A stretch of 64,000 bases of DNA from Thiovibrio sp964588325 (GCA_964588325.1 CAZPOR010000008.1:89133-153132), one strand, 5' to 3'; shown: positions 15,843-25,284, counted from the first letter of the stretch. Program-made: numbers and translations. Notes: generated by a model not told the origin, from the sequence alone.

Positions 15843-16558
15843 AAGCAAACATCTCGCATCTCAGGGAACTCCAGGCCATTGACCAAAAAATCAGCACCCT
15901 GGACAAGGAAATCGCCGCCAGCGCCGCAGAAATTGACAGCCGCCGCGCCAGTCTCGTTGGCCACAAAGAAGCCATTGACCTGTTGACCGCGAAGATCGCC
16001 GCATGCGAACAGCAGCGCCGTGAACTCGAGGCCGAACTCGAAGACGAGCAGGTCCGGATCAAGGACCGGCAGGCCAAACTGATGAATGTCCAGACCAACC
16101 GCGAGTACCAGAGCATTCTCAAGGAAACGGAAGACGGAAAAAAAACCAACACGCAGCGGGAAGAGACGGTGGTTCAGCTCATGGAGCAGATCGAGGCCCT
16201 CAAGACCAAGATCGAGGAAGAGAGCAAGATCTGCGAGGAAGATGAAAAGATGCTTGCCGAGGACATCGCCGCGGTCGAGAAAAAAACCAGCCAATTCACC
16301 GCGGAAAAAAGCAAGATCCTGAAAAATCGTGAAAGCAAGGCGAGCGCCGTAACCGCCAGCCTGCTCAAAAAATACACCTCCATCCGGGACAAACGCAACG
16401 GCCTGGCCATTGTCCCGGTAACCGGCGGCGTGTGCCGGGGCTGTTTCATGAACATCCCGCCGCAGCTTTATAATGATCTGATGAAGGAAGACAAGCTCAT
16501 CTCCTGTCCCACCTGTCACCGCATCATGTTCCATCAGACCGAGACCGAGGAAGAATAA
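15839..16558 (+). CDS. Coiled-coil protein with C-terminal C4 zinc ribbon (CT398-like)
   Basis: This 239-residue protein is a long alpha-helical hairpin (residues ~5-180, heptads rich in E/K/Q/A). A zinc ribbon follows, with CRGC (about 199-202) and CPTCHRI (about 222-228). The family resembles Chlamydia CT398 and H. pylori HP0958; members have been linked to sigma54 and flagellar/secretion proteins, but the role here is unknown. The TTG start at 15839 has GAGGAAG upstream and overlaps the Nif3-like stop. Confidence 0.85.
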   Translation: MKANISHLRELQAIDQKISTLDKEIAASAAEIDSRRASLVGHKEAIDLLTAKIAACEQQRRELEAELEDEQVRIKDRQAKLMNVQTNREYQSILKETEDGKKTNTQREETVVQLMEQIEALKTKIEEESKICEEDEKMLAEDIAAVEKKTSQFTAEKSKILKNRESKASAVTASLLKKYTSIRDKRNGLAIVPVTGGVCRGCFMNIPPQLYNDLMKEDKLISCPTCHRIMFHQTETEEE

Positions 16559-16604
16559 GGCCTCCGGCCGGTGGAGAAATCCGGCAGGATTGCGGAAGGG
16601 TTTC

Positions 16605-16633
16605 TTGACCTTTTCCGATTCTGCTTGTAGTTG
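16605..16633 (+). promoter_or_regulatory. Likely rnpB promoter
   Basis: TTGACC (16605-16610) is followed after 17 bases by TAGTTG (16628-16633), placing transcription start at about the rnpB 5' end near 16641. The -10 is imperfect. Confidence 0.45.
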
Positions 16634-16642
16634 TAGCAGTGT

Positions 16643-16995
16643 GGGAGTGGGCGCATGATCGCTGGCGGCAATTGCCGCCAGAGGAAAGTCCGGACTCCGC
16701 AGGGCAAGGAGGTTCGTAACACGAACTGGGGGCGACCCCGAGGAAAGTGCCACAGAAAACAAACCGCCGGACAACCGGTAAGGGTGAAAAGGTGGGGTAA
16801 GAGCCCACCGCTTGCGTGGCGACACGCAAGGCACGGCAAACCCCTCCTGGAGCAAAACCAAATAGGGAAGCGTTTGAGGGCGGCCCGCCCGAGGCTTCCG
16901 GGTAGGTTGCAAGAGATGCCGGGCAACCGGCATCCATAGAGAAATGATCATGGCCCCTGCAAAGGGGTACAGAATCCGGCTTACAGCCCACTCCC
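16643..16995 (+). ncRNA. rnpB: RNase P RNA, bacterial type A
   Basis: The 5' end GGGAGTGGGC pairs with the 3' end GCCCACTCCC (P1). Conserved core segments are present in order: GAGGAAAGTCCGGACTCC (CR-I), GGTAAGGGTGAAAAGGTGGG, AGAGCCCACCGC, and AGATGCCGGGCAACCGGCATC near the 3' half. A T8 run follows the P1 strand and serves as terminator. This ribozyme removes 5' leaders from tRNA precursors with RnpA. The length, ~353 nt, is normal. Confidence 0.96.
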
Positions 16996-17011
16996 TTTTT
17001 TTTATTTTCAC

Positions 17012-18190
17012 ATGCACAAAGCAACAGCCATCATTGCCGCGGGCGGCGCAGGGTTACGCATGGGAACCTCCACCCCCAAGCAGTTCACCGAACTGCTTGG
17101 CGTTCCCATCCTGATCCACACCATCCGCGCCTTTCGCCAGGTTCCCGCCATCGAGGCCATTGTCGTGGTGGCCCCGGCGAAGCACCGGGAACTGACCTGC
17201 ACCCTCCTCGCCCGATACCAGCTCGACGGCTGCTGCATCGTGGTGATTGGCGGCACGCTGCGCCAGGATTCGGTGCGCCTCGGCCTGGCCCAGGTACCGG
17301 ATGATGCAACCCTGGTGGCGGTACACGACGGCGCCCGGCCCCTCATCTCCCCGAAGGACATCGAACGGTGCCTGGAGGCGGCCGCCGCCCATGGCGGTGC
17401 CATCATGGCCGTGCCGGTCAAGGACACCCTCAAGGGTGTGGGCGCGGATGCCTTCATCCGTCATACCGTGGAGCGGGAAGGACTCTGGCAGGCGCAAACT
17501 CCCCAGGTGGTCCGCACCGGTCTTCTCAAGGAGGCCTTTGCCAAGGCGGACCAGGACGGCTTTATCGGCACGGACGAGGCCTCGCTCCTCGAACACGGCG
17601 GCTGGCCGGTCACGGTGGTGGAGGGCTCGGAAACCAATCTCAAGATCACCCGCCCGGATGATCTGCTCATGGCGGAGGCCATCCTGATGCAAAAACAACC
17701 ATCGCCGCAACTGCGCATCGGCCATGGCTTTGACGCCCACCGGCTGGTCGCGGGCAGAGCCCTGATCCTGGGCGGCATGGAGATCTCCCACGCACTGGGG
17801 TTGCTGGGCCACTCGGACGCCGACGTCCTCACCCATGCCCTGTGCGACGCCATCCTGGGCGCCATCGGGGCAGGCGACATTGGCCGCCATTTCCCGGACA
17901 GCGACCCGCAATACAAGGGAATCTCCAGCATCAAGCTGCTTGCCCATGTGATCGGTTTGGCCGCGGAAAAACAGTTCCGCCTGTGTAACGCCGACATCAC
18001 CGTGGTGGCCCAACGCCCCAAGCTCGCCCCCCATTTCCCGGCCATGCAAAAGATCCTCGCCGAGGCGTGCCGTGTGGAGCCTGACGCCATCAACCTCAAG
18101 GCCTCCACCACGGAACAGATGGGCTATACCGGCCGCGAGGAAGGGATCAGCGCCCACGCCGTGGTGCTGATGACAAGCCAGCCCGCCTAA
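17012..18190 (+). CDS. ispDF: Bifunctional IspD/IspF (MEP cytidylyltransferase / MEcPP synthase)
   Basis: The 392-residue protein fuses two MEP-pathway enzymes. Residues 1-~230 are IspD, with AAGGAGLRMG, PKQF, VAVHDGARPLI and GTDEASLLE. It transfers CMP to 2-C-methylerythritol-4-phosphate. Residues ~235-390 are IspF, with GHGFDAHRLVAGRALILGG, GHSDADVLTHALCDAILGA and the C-terminal KASTTEQMGYTGREEGI. It forms the cyclodiphosphate with a metal ion. IspDF fusions are typical of alpha-, epsilon- and many deltaproteobacteria. It starts 16 bases after rnpB and probably shares its transcript. Confidence 0.96.
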   Translation: MHKATAIIAAGGAGLRMGTSTPKQFTELLGVPILIHTIRAFRQVPAIEAIVVVAPAKHRELTCTLLARYQLDGCCIVVIGGTLRQDSVRLGLAQVPDDATLVAVHDGARPLISPKDIERCLEAAAAHGGAIMAVPVKDTLKGVGADAFIRHTVEREGLWQAQTPQVVRTGLLKEAFAKADQDGFIGTDEASLLEHGGWPVTVVEGSETNLKITRPDDLLMAEAILMQKQPSPQLRIGHGFDAHRLVAGRALILGGMEISHALGLLGHSDADVLTHALCDAILGAIGAGDIGRHFPDSDPQYKGISSIKLLAHVIGLAAEKQFRLCNADITVVAQRPKLAPHFPAMQKILAEACRVEPDAINLKASTTEQMGYTGREEGISAHAVVLMTSQPA

Positions 18191-18220
18191 ACAATTTACA
18201 GAAAAACAAGAAACCCAAGA

Positions 18221-18330
18221 CGGTAACTGCCCAGCAGTGCCACAGATGCAAGGAAGAGGCCCGCGAAGTGTGCTTTCGCACACGAGCAGGCCGATGACGA
18301 AGCAGATGTGGTGCTGCTGGGCAGTTACCG
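18221..18330 (+). ncRNA. Long structured hairpin between ispDF and thpR (candidate RNA or terminator)
   Basis: The ends form a 24-bp stem: 17 perfect pairs from CGGTAACTGCCCAGCAG, then two positions that pair only as U-G and G-U in plus-strand RNA, then CCACA. Inside lie GGCC/GGCC and a tetraloop stem GTGTGC-TTTC-GCACAC. The wobble pairs would be mismatches on the minus strand, favouring a plus-strand RNA. It lies 30 bases after ispDF, and the convergent thpR stop sits within its 3' arm. No U-run follows. It could be a MITE-like palindrome instead. Confidence 0.5.
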
Positions 18331-18861
18331 CAGGGGATAGGAAGCCTCGATGGCGTGAAAAGCGCCCTTCGCGGTCAGCTCGCTGGAATAGAGGTGAAAT
18401 TCCGAAACCGGAAACGGTTCCGTGGCAAAGAGGTTGTTCCCGGCCAAGAAACGGGTCAGCCTGGCAAGCGGGGTGTCGTGCAGCCTGGCCAGGGTGATGT
18501 GCGGGGAATACTTGCGGCCCTCGGGTTCAAGCCCCATGCCGACAAGAACATTTTCTATCCTGTTGCGCAGCCCGCCCGCCTGCTCCACCGGCGCAACACC
18601 AGCCCAGAGCACCCTTGGGGTTTTCCTGGGCGGAAAAACGCCCAATCCCTTGACCTGCAAGGAAAATGGTGGCGATGTGATACCGCCAAGCCCCTCCTTG
18701 ATATCCTGGAAAACCCCGCCGTCCACCTCGCCGATGAAGCGCAGGGTCAGGTGCATCTGTTCCGGCCGCACCCATCTGGCCCCTGGCACCCCGCAGCAGA
18801 GGCCCTGCAACTGGGCCGCGACCTCCGGCGACAGATCGATGGCAACAAACAATCGATACAT
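18325..18861 (-). CDS. thpR: RNA 2',3'-cyclic phosphodiesterase (2'-5' RNA ligase family)
   Basis: The 178-residue protein has both catalytic HxTx motifs, HLTLRF (about 43-48) and HITLAR (about 125-130), typical of the LigT/ThpR 2H phosphoesterases. It starts MYRLFVAIDL with a GGAGGAG site upstream. ThpR hydrolyses 2',3'-cyclic phosphates and can ligate tRNA half-molecules; its physiological role is uncertain. It is convergent with ispDF, and its last codons overlap the 3' arm of the 18221-18330 hairpin. Confidence 0.93.
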   Translation of the reverse strand: MYRLFVAIDLSPEVAAQLQGLCCGVPGARWVRPEQMHLTLRFIGEVDGGVFQDIKEGLGGITSPPFSLQVKGLGVFPPRKTPRVLWAGVAPVEQAGGLRNRIENVLVGMGLEPEGRKYSPHITLARLHDTPLARLTRFLAGNNLFATEPFPVSEFHLYSSELTAKGAFHAIEASYPLR

Positions 18862-19007
18862 TCTGCATCTCCTCCACGACCAACAGGCGCAGGCTGCTCA
18901 TGCCTGTTGACAAGCGATCCCCGATGGAATAGTTTTGCCTTTTATTATTCTCAACGTATTGTGCGTTATTTTTTAATTTCTTTCAGTTTTTTTTCCCGGA
19001 GCAACCC

Positions 19008-19718
19008 ATGCTGAACGCCACGCCCAGTGCAGTGCGCCGCCTCTGCGTCTCCATCGCCGCAGCCGACCAAGCCGAAGCGCTGACCATGGCCAAAAACTCC
19101 GAGGCAGTCGCCGATGTCATCGAGATCCGCTTGGACTCCATGACCAACCCGGACATCCCGCTTTTTCTCAAGAGTCTGAGCAAACCCGTGCTGTTCACGA
19201 ACCGGCCCACCTGGGAAGGCGGCAACTGCGCGGACGAAGAGATGACCCGCATCGCCCTGCTCACACAGGCGGCGCAAGCCGGGGCATCCTATGTGGACAT
19301 CGAACTCAACGCCGACCCCGCCCTGGCCACCGGACTCATTGGGGCAGCCCGGGCCAACAACTGCAAAACCATTGTCTCCTGGCATGATTTCAAGTGCACC
19401 GCCTCCAGCCAGGCCCTGACCGAGATCTTCCAACGGCAATGCCGAAGCGGCGCGGACATCGGCAAGATCGTCACCACGGCCCGCTGCTTTCAGGATGTGT
19501 TCCGGGTGCTTGCCCTGCAGGAACAGGCGGCCGAACTGGGCTTTCCCCTCATCGCCTTCTGCATGGGACAGCTTGGCATGATCAGCCGGGTGGCCACCAC
19601 CGATCTCGGCGGCTACATGACCTACGCCGCCCCGGACAACGGCGCTCCCACCGCGCCCGGCCAGCTCCCCGCCTCGGCCTTGCGCCGCATCTTCACGGAA
19701 CTGGGCCATGGCAATTAA
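19008..19718 (+). CDS. aroD: Type I 3-dehydroquinate dehydratase
   Basis: This 236-residue class I enzyme shows VIEIRLDSM near the N-terminus, VSWHDF with the catalytic His, and GADIGKIVTTA with the Schiff-base Lys. It ends with the PGQLPASALRRIF segment. It dehydrates 3-dehydroquinate in the shikimate pathway. CGGAG precedes the ATG. The aroE start lies within its 3' end (overlap of 11 bases), so the two are translated together, with aroA following. Confidence 0.95.
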   Translation: MLNATPSAVRRLCVSIAAADQAEALTMAKNSEAVADVIEIRLDSMTNPDIPLFLKSLSKPVLFTNRPTWEGGNCADEEMTRIALLTQAAQAGASYVDIELNADPALATGLIGAARANNCKTIVSWHDFKCTASSQALTEIFQRQCRSGADIGKIVTTARCFQDVFRVLALQEQAAELGFPLIAFCMGQLGMISRVATTDLGGYMTYAAPDNGAPTAPGQLPASALRRIFTELGHGN

Positions 19719-20535
19719 CGGCGCAACCGAACTCTACGGCATCATGGGCAACCCGGTTGGACACAGCCTGAGTCCGGCCATGCACAATGCAGCCTTTGCC
19801 GCCCTTGGCCTCAACAAGGCGTATCTTCCCTTTGCCGTGCAGGAGCAGGACGTGGCCCAAGCCATGGCAGGCTTCCGCGCCTTGGGCATCAAGGGGGTGA
19901 GCGTCACCATCCCCCACAAGCAGGCAGTGCTGGAGCATCTCGACTCCATCGATCCGGTGGCCAAGAAAATCGGCGCGGTGAACACCCTGGTCATCACCAA
20001 GAGTAGTATCCACGGGGCAAATACCGACTGGCTCGGGGCCAACCGGGCGCTCTTCGAAAAGATCAATCTTCAGGACACTTCTGTTCTGCTCCTGGGCGCA
20101 GGCGGTTCGGCGCGGGCCATCGGTTTCGGCCTGCTCGAGGCCGGCGCCTCGCTCACCATTGCCAGCCGGACTCCGGAAAAAGGCCGGAAACTGACACAAC
20201 TGCTCGGCTGCCCCTGGCTGCCCCTGGCCGAGGCCGCCACCTTCAAGGCTAATGCCCTGGTGAACGCCACCTCAATCGGCATGGTCCCGCAACAGGACAT
20301 GTTGCCCATTGCCAAAGAGGCCCTGGCCAACTTCCGCGTGGTCATGGACATCGTCTATGCCCCCTTGAAAACCCGCCTGTTGCAGGAAGCGGAACTGGCG
20401 GGCTGCCAAACCATCGACGGCCTTGCCATGCTGCTCTATCAGGGCGCGGCCCAGTTTGAACTCTGGACCGGCCAACAGGCCCCGTTGGAAGTGATGCGGC
20501 AGAGCCTGCTCAGCAGCTTGGGCCACACCCCCTGA
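19708..20535 (+). CDS. aroE: Shikimate dehydrogenase
   Basis: The 275-residue protein has the substrate domain motifs GNPVGHSLSPAMHN and VSVTIPHKQ (catalytic Lys), GAVNTLV, the NADP-binding GAGGSARAI, and the C-terminal GLAMLLYQGAAQFELWTG. It reduces 3-dehydroshikimate with NADPH. It overlaps aroD and is followed, after a repeat, by aroA, completing three shikimate steps in a row. Confidence 0.96.
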   Translation: MAINGATELYGIMGNPVGHSLSPAMHNAAFAALGLNKAYLPFAVQEQDVAQAMAGFRALGIKGVSVTIPHKQAVLEHLDSIDPVAKKIGAVNTLVITKSSIHGANTDWLGANRALFEKINLQDTSVLLLGAGGSARAIGFGLLEAGASLTIASRTPEKGRKLTQLLGCPWLPLAEAATFKANALVNATSIGMVPQQDMLPIAKEALANFRVVMDIVYAPLKTRLLQEAELAGCQTIDGLAMLLYQGAAQFELWTGQQAPLEVMRQSLLSSLGHTP

Positions 20536-20570
20536 CGATGAACTCAACAACAGCTCACAATTTGAAATTC

Positions 20571-20650
20571 CGTCATTCCGGCGAAAGCCGGAATCCAGTA
20601 TTTTCCGGCCATTACGACACATCTGGACCCCGGTTTTCACCGGGGAGACG
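20571..20650. repeat. REP-like dispersed palindromic repeat, copy B
   Basis: It begins CGTCATTCCGGCGAAAGCCGG followed by AATCCAGT and ends CCCCGGTTTTCACCGGGG followed by AGACG. It is the compact form of the repeat at 413-518 and lies between aroE and aroA, where it might limit read-through. Confidence 0.75.
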
Positions 20651-20686
20651 CCTTATTACTCGCTCATCCATAAGATTGCCCAGACC

Positions 20687-21970
20687 ATGAAAGAAATCCG
20701 CCCCCTTGATTCCACCGACACCACCCTCACCGTGCCCGGCTCAAAAAGCCTGACCCAGCGGGCTCTCATTGCCGCGGCCCTGGCCAACGGGGAAAGCATC
20801 CTGCACTACCCCCTGGCCAGCGAGGACACCGAATACACCTCCGCAGCCCTGGCGGCCATGGGCATCACCGTAACGCCCGGGACGGAGCAATGGCGGGTCT
20901 TGGGCAAAGGCGGAGCCATCGCCACGCCAGAGCAAGAAATATTCCTGGGCAACAACGGCACCGCCACACGCTTTCTCACCTCGGTGGCGGCGCTGGGCCA
21001 CGGCGATTTCACCATCAACGGCGACACCCGCATGCACGAACGGCCGATCAAGCCCCTGATGGAGGCTTTGTCCGGCTGGGGGGTTGCAATCCGCAGCGTC
21101 CACGACACGGGCTGTCCGCCAGTCGCCATCGCGGCCAAAGGCATCACGGGCGGCACAACCCTGCTGCCCGAGGGCAAGAGCAGCCAGTACCTCTCCTCCC
21201 TCCTGCTGGTGGCGCCCTATGCCGCGCAACCCGCCGAACTTGTAGTGGCCGGAGAGGTGCTGTCCAAACCCTATGTCGCCATGACCCTGGCCGTGATGCG
21301 GGATTTCGGCATCGAGGTGACAGCCAATACCGAACTCAACCACTTCTCCATCCCCCAGGGATGTTACCAGGCGCGGGAATACGCGGTGGAAGGCGACGCC
21401 TCCAGCGCCTCCTATTTCTGGGCCGCTGCGGCGGTGACCGGCGGCCGGGTGACTGTGGCCAACGTGCCCTCGCCATCGTTGCAGGGGGATGCGGTGCTGG
21501 TGGATATCCTGGCCCGGATGGGCTGCTCGGTGGAACGGACCGCAGCGGGCATCACCGTGAACGGCGCCAAGGAGCTGCGGGGGGTTGAAGTGGACATGGG
21601 CGACTGCCCGGACGTGGTCCCCACCCTGGCGGTGGTTGCCGCTTTCGCCAAGGGCAGGACGGTGATCAAAAACATCGCCCATCTGCGGATCAAGGAGTGC
21701 GACCGCCTCCAGGTCATGGTCACGGAGCTGGCCAAACTGGGCATCGCCGCCGAGGAGCGGCCGGATGCCATGATCATCGCGGGCCGGGAAAAAAACAGCT
21801 CCCTCTCTGGCGCGGAGATTGACACCTACAACGACCACCGCATCGCCATGAGCTTCGCGGTCGCCGGGCTGATGGTGCCTGGTGTCCGGATTCGGGAAGA
21901 AGGGTGCGTGGTCAAATCCTTTCCGGATTTCTGGGAACGGTTCGAATTGCTGTACGGTAAGGCAGACTGA
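20687..21970 (+). CDS. aroA: 5-enolpyruvylshikimate-3-phosphate synthase
   Basis: The 427-residue enzyme carries PGSKSLTQRALIAAAL, LGNNGTATRFLTSVAALG, RPIKPLMEAL, GKSSQYLSSLLLVAPY, KECDRLQVM and DTYNDHRIAMSFAV, covering both domains and the phosphoenolpyruvate/shikimate-3-phosphate sites. It catalyses the sixth shikimate step. The residue after GNNG is Thr (GNNGTATR). The length is normal. It lies 151 bases downstream of aroE with a REP-like repeat between. Confidence 0.96.
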   Translation: MKEIRPLDSTDTTLTVPGSKSLTQRALIAAALANGESILHYPLASEDTEYTSAALAAMGITVTPGTEQWRVLGKGGAIATPEQEIFLGNNGTATRFLTSVAALGHGDFTINGDTRMHERPIKPLMEALSGWGVAIRSVHDTGCPPVAIAAKGITGGTTLLPEGKSSQYLSSLLLVAPYAAQPAELVVAGEVLSKPYVAMTLAVMRDFGIEVTANTELNHFSIPQGCYQAREYAVEGDASSASYFWAAAAVTGGRVTVANVPSPSLQGDAVLVDILARMGCSVERTAAGITVNGAKELRGVEVDMGDCPDVVPTLAVVAAFAKGRTVIKNIAHLRIKECDRLQVMVTELAKLGIAAEERPDAMIIAGREKNSSLSGAEIDTYNDHRIAMSFAVAGLMVPGVRIREEGCVVKSFPDFWERFELLYGKAD

Positions 21971-22023
21971 TCTTCGCTCACAAATCAGCAGTGGCGGTGT
22001 TGCCGTTTTTCCCGCAATACCGC

Positions 22024-25000
22024 CTAAGCAGCAGCCTCGCCCTTGGCGGCAAAGGGCAGCGACTGCTGCGGGCTCTTGTCATAGGATGCGACGTCAAGCT
22101 GGGCTCCGCGGTCGAGCATCTCCAGCAGCACGTCCCTTGCCACCGGTTTGCTGAACAAAAAGCCCTGCATCTCGTCACAGCCGTGCCGGCGGAGGAAATG
22201 CAGTTGCTCCCCGGTTTCCACGCCCTCGGCCACCACCCGCATATTCAGGCTCTTGGCCATGGCGATGATGGCCGCGACAATGGCCACGTTATCACCCCGC
22301 CCCATGATATCGCGGACAAACCGCCGGTCTATCTTGAGTTCGCCGATGGGCAGTTGCTTCAAGTAATAGAGCGAGGAATAGCCGGTGCCGAAATCATCGA
22401 TGGAAATTCCCGCTCCCATTCCCCGGAGCTCGCCGAGCAGGACAATGGCCTTCTGCTCGTTTTCCATGACCGATCCCTCGGTAATCTCAAAAATCAGTCC
22501 TTCCGGTCCGATTCCGGCCGCTGACAGGGTAGCCCGGATCTTGCCCAGCAGATTCTCCTGCCGGAACTGACGGGGGGAGAGATTCACCGACATCTTGATC
22601 CCGTATCCTTTGCCGAGAAGCTCGCCAAGATCGGCGCAGGCCTGGGCAAGCACCCAATCCCCGATCTCCACGATAAGCCCGGTGTCTTCGGCCATGGGAA
22701 TGAAATCCGCCGGGTTGATTATCTCCCCGTCGCCATGGCGCCAGCGGATGAGCGCCTCCACCCCCACGATCCTGCCCGTGTTCAAATCCACCTTGGGCTG
22801 GTAATGCAGAAAAAATTCCTTGCGATCCAAGGCCTTGCGCAGGCTGTTTTCGATGGCCAGCCACTCGGTGACCCGCTTGTTCATGGCCGGGGTGAAAATT
22901 CGATAGGTGTTCTTGCCGCTTTCCTTGGCCCGGTACATGGCGGTGTCCGCGTTCTTGATCAGGGTGTCCTGATCCTGGCCGTCTTCGGGATAGAAGGCGA
23001 TGCCCAGGCTGACGGTAAGATAGAACTCCTGCCCCTGGATGCTGATCACCGGGGCCAGTCCTTCGACGATTCTCTGCGCGGCCAGGAGCACATCCTCTTC
23101 CTGCTCCACCCCCTGGAACAACACAATGAATTCATCGCCGCCGTACCGGGCCACGCTGTCAATCTCCCGCAGGCAACGGCCAAGCCGGAGCGCCACCTCC
23201 TTGAGCAGCAGGTCGCCGACCGTGTGCCCCAGGCTGTCGTTGATCCGTTTGAAATTGTCCAGATCGAGAAACAGGACCCCCACCTTGTTTTCATCCCGCC
23301 GGGCATGGGCCATGGCCACGCCGAGCCGGTCATGGAACAGCACCCGGTTGGGCAGGCCGGTCAGGGCATCGTGGTGCGCCTGATACCGCAACTGCTCTTC
23401 GTGCAGCTTGATTTCGGTCATGTCATGGAACACGCCGACATAGTTCACAATATTTCCCTGAACATCGCGGATGGAGGAAATGATCAGCCACTCGGGATAG
23501 ATCTCTCCATCCTTGCGCCGGTTCCAGATCTCCCCCTGCCACTGCCCGGTTTCCACCAGTCCGCGCCACATCTCGACAAAAAATCCTTCCTCATGCCGCT
23601 CCGACTTGAGGATTCTGGGATTCTGCCCGATCACCTCCTGCGCCCCGTAGCCGGTAATGTCCGTGAAAGCCCGGTTTATCCGCTGAATAACCCCAGCGGC
23701 ATCGGTGATCACAATGCCTTCGATGCTGTTTTCAAAAACATTGTCCGACAGCACCAGTTGCAGGGTGGCGTGTTTCGCCTCGGTGATGTCCTGGATAATG
23801 CCCATGAGATGAACAGCCCGGCCATGCTCGTCCCGCTTGACCTCGGCCTCGGTGTGCATATACCGTTCCGCGCCATCGGGGCGGATTATGCGAAACTCCA
23901 GATTGTCGGAAGAGTCGCCCGCCAGCAAACCCTGCAACCACGCCTGCACCTGAGCCTTGTCCTCGGAGCGGACATAGTGGAGAAAGCCTTCATAGGTGTA
24001 GGTTCTGCTCTCTTTGCCCACCCCGAACAACCGGTAGGTCTGCTCGGAACAGACAAGATTATTTTTAGTCACATCCCATTCCCAGTATCCGAGCCTGGCG
24101 ATATTCTGCGCTCTTGCCAGGCTTTTCTCGCTGCGCCGCAGGCTTTCCTCGATGCGCCCCCGTTCGAGAATCTCCTGGTTGAGATCCTCATTGGTCTTGG
24201 CCAGATCCACCGTCCGCTCGACCACGAGCTCTTCAAGGCTTTTCCGATATTTTTCAAGCTCCGCATAACTCTTGCCAAGCTCATCCCTGGAAGAAGAAAG
24301 GGCCTGATTCGCCGCCTTCAGTTCCCGATGCGAGGCAGCAAAGGTAAAATGCAGCACCAGAAAAGCGGCAATCCCCCCCGCAAGGGTCAAGACGATGCTT
24401 AAACCGATAAAGGCGTTGAATTCCTCGACAAACTGGGTCACTTCAATGGCCAGGGCGATCCGGCCGACGGTTTCGCCCTTGAAATCCGGCAGAGCCAGGC
24501 TGGTATCAAACACATACCAGCGCCCTTGGATTTGTTGCGGAGCGAGATTCCCGCCGGAAAAACGAAAATTCTTTGGCAGATGCCGGAAGACATTGTCGCA
24601 GCACTGGAGCAGGATCTGATCTCCCAGCTCCTGCAGAGGATAGTGCGTCGCATGCAGCGACCCTTTCCAGACAGCCCGGTCAAACAGCATGGCCATCTGC
24701 GCCCCTTGCCCCGGCTCCATGAGCTCCGCAAGCCGCTCCGCCTTGAAGCCCAGGGAAACGCCGCCGAGGTAGGTTTCTCCATCAAAAATGGGCTGGGTGA
24801 TCTGGTAAAAAAGCCCATCGCGCCCGGTTGCATAACCGGACAACGGCTTGCGCCTGCGGTTGGTTTCCGCAACCATGGGGTGGGAGGAAAGATCGTCGCC
24901 GTAGCGTTCCGGCTGGTGCACCCGCAGGAAGGAACGGTTGTCCGGCGTGTAAAAATGAAATTGCACCAGGGTGGGATTTTCTCGCTGCAAAACCTCGTAC

Positions 25001-25284
25001 AGGGGAAGGCACTGGGCCAGCAATACGGCGCGGTCTCCAGCGGCCAGGGCGGCGACAAGCTGGGGCCGGGTGACGGTGATGCTGTGGATCCGCAGCCGAT
25101 ACGGAGCAAAGGAGTGCTTGGAAGTCAGATCGAACAGATTGCTTATATGCTTCTGTTCCGCGGCAATCCGTGCGTTCAGGTCATGATGACGGGCTCTGGT
25201 TCCCCAGAACAAAAAGACTCCGGCCAGGCAGAAAATCGTCCCCAGCACCATCACGGTGGCTTTCCATTGTCTCAAAGAAGGCAT
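22024..25284 (-). CDS. Membrane-bound PAS/GGDEF/EAL c-di-GMP protein with periplasmic sensor
   Basis: This 1086-residue protein has a membrane helix (~11-30), a periplasmic Cache-like sensor (~31-285), a second helix (~290-312) and a coiled coil. Two PAS domains follow (~395-510 and ~510-630), then a GGDEF domain with intact ARYGGDEFIV (near 714) and an EAL domain with VEALIRW (near 845) and DDFGTGYSSL. Both active-site motifs are intact, so it may synthesise and degrade c-di-GMP. The start at 25284 (MPSLRQWKAT) places the first helix at the N-terminus; the frame extends upstream into pgi without homology. It is co-oriented with pgi but separated by 103 bases. Confidence 0.92.
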   Translation of the reverse strand: MPSLRQWKATVMVLGTIFCLAGVFLFWGTRARHHDLNARIAAEQKHISNLFDLTSKHSFAPYRLRIHSITVTRPQLVAALAAGDRAVLLAQCLPLYEVLQRENPTLVQFHFYTPDNRSFLRVHQPERYGDDLSSHPMVAETNRRRKPLSGYATGRDGLFYQITQPIFDGETYLGGVSLGFKAERLAELMEPGQGAQMAMLFDRAVWKGSLHATHYPLQELGDQILLQCCDNVFRHLPKNFRFSGGNLAPQQIQGRWYVFDTSLALPDFKGETVGRIALAIEVTQFVEEFNAFIGLSIVLTLAGGIAAFLVLHFTFAASHRELKAANQALSSSRDELGKSYAELEKYRKSLEELVVERTVDLAKTNEDLNQEILERGRIEESLRRSEKSLARAQNIARLGYWEWDVTKNNLVCSEQTYRLFGVGKESRTYTYEGFLHYVRSEDKAQVQAWLQGLLAGDSSDNLEFRIIRPDGAERYMHTEAEVKRDEHGRAVHLMGIIQDITEAKHATLQLVLSDNVFENSIEGIVITDAAGVIQRINRAFTDITGYGAQEVIGQNPRILKSERHEEGFFVEMWRGLVETGQWQGEIWNRRKDGEIYPEWLIISSIRDVQGNIVNYVGVFHDMTEIKLHEEQLRYQAHHDALTGLPNRVLFHDRLGVAMAHARRDENKVGVLFLDLDNFKRINDSLGHTVGDLLLKEVALRLGRCLREIDSVARYGGDEFIVLFQGVEQEEDVLLAAQRIVEGLAPVISIQGQEFYLTVSLGIAFYPEDGQDQDTLIKNADTAMYRAKESGKNTYRIFTPAMNKRVTEWLAIENSLRKALDRKEFFLHYQPKVDLNTGRIVGVEALIRWRHGDGEIINPADFIPMAEDTGLIVEIGDWVLAQACADLGELLGKGYGIKMSVNLSPRQFRQENLLGKIRATLSAAGIGPEGLIFEITEGSVMENEQKAIVLLGELRGMGAGISIDDFGTGYSSLYYLKQLPIGELKIDRRFVRDIMGRGDNVAIVAAIIAMAKSLNMRVVAEGVETGEQLHFLRRHGCDEMQGFLFSKPVARDVLLEMLDRGAQLDVASYDKSPQQSLPFAAKGEAAA

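Noticed and set aside
16655..16939. Protein-coding frames inside 16643-16995
   Set aside because: The sequence matches RNase P RNA core elements; frames there are accidental.
15809..17017. Long minus-strand frame over the zinc-ribbon gene and rnpB
   Set aside because: It crosses the RNase P RNA and a real gene on the other strand, with no motif support.
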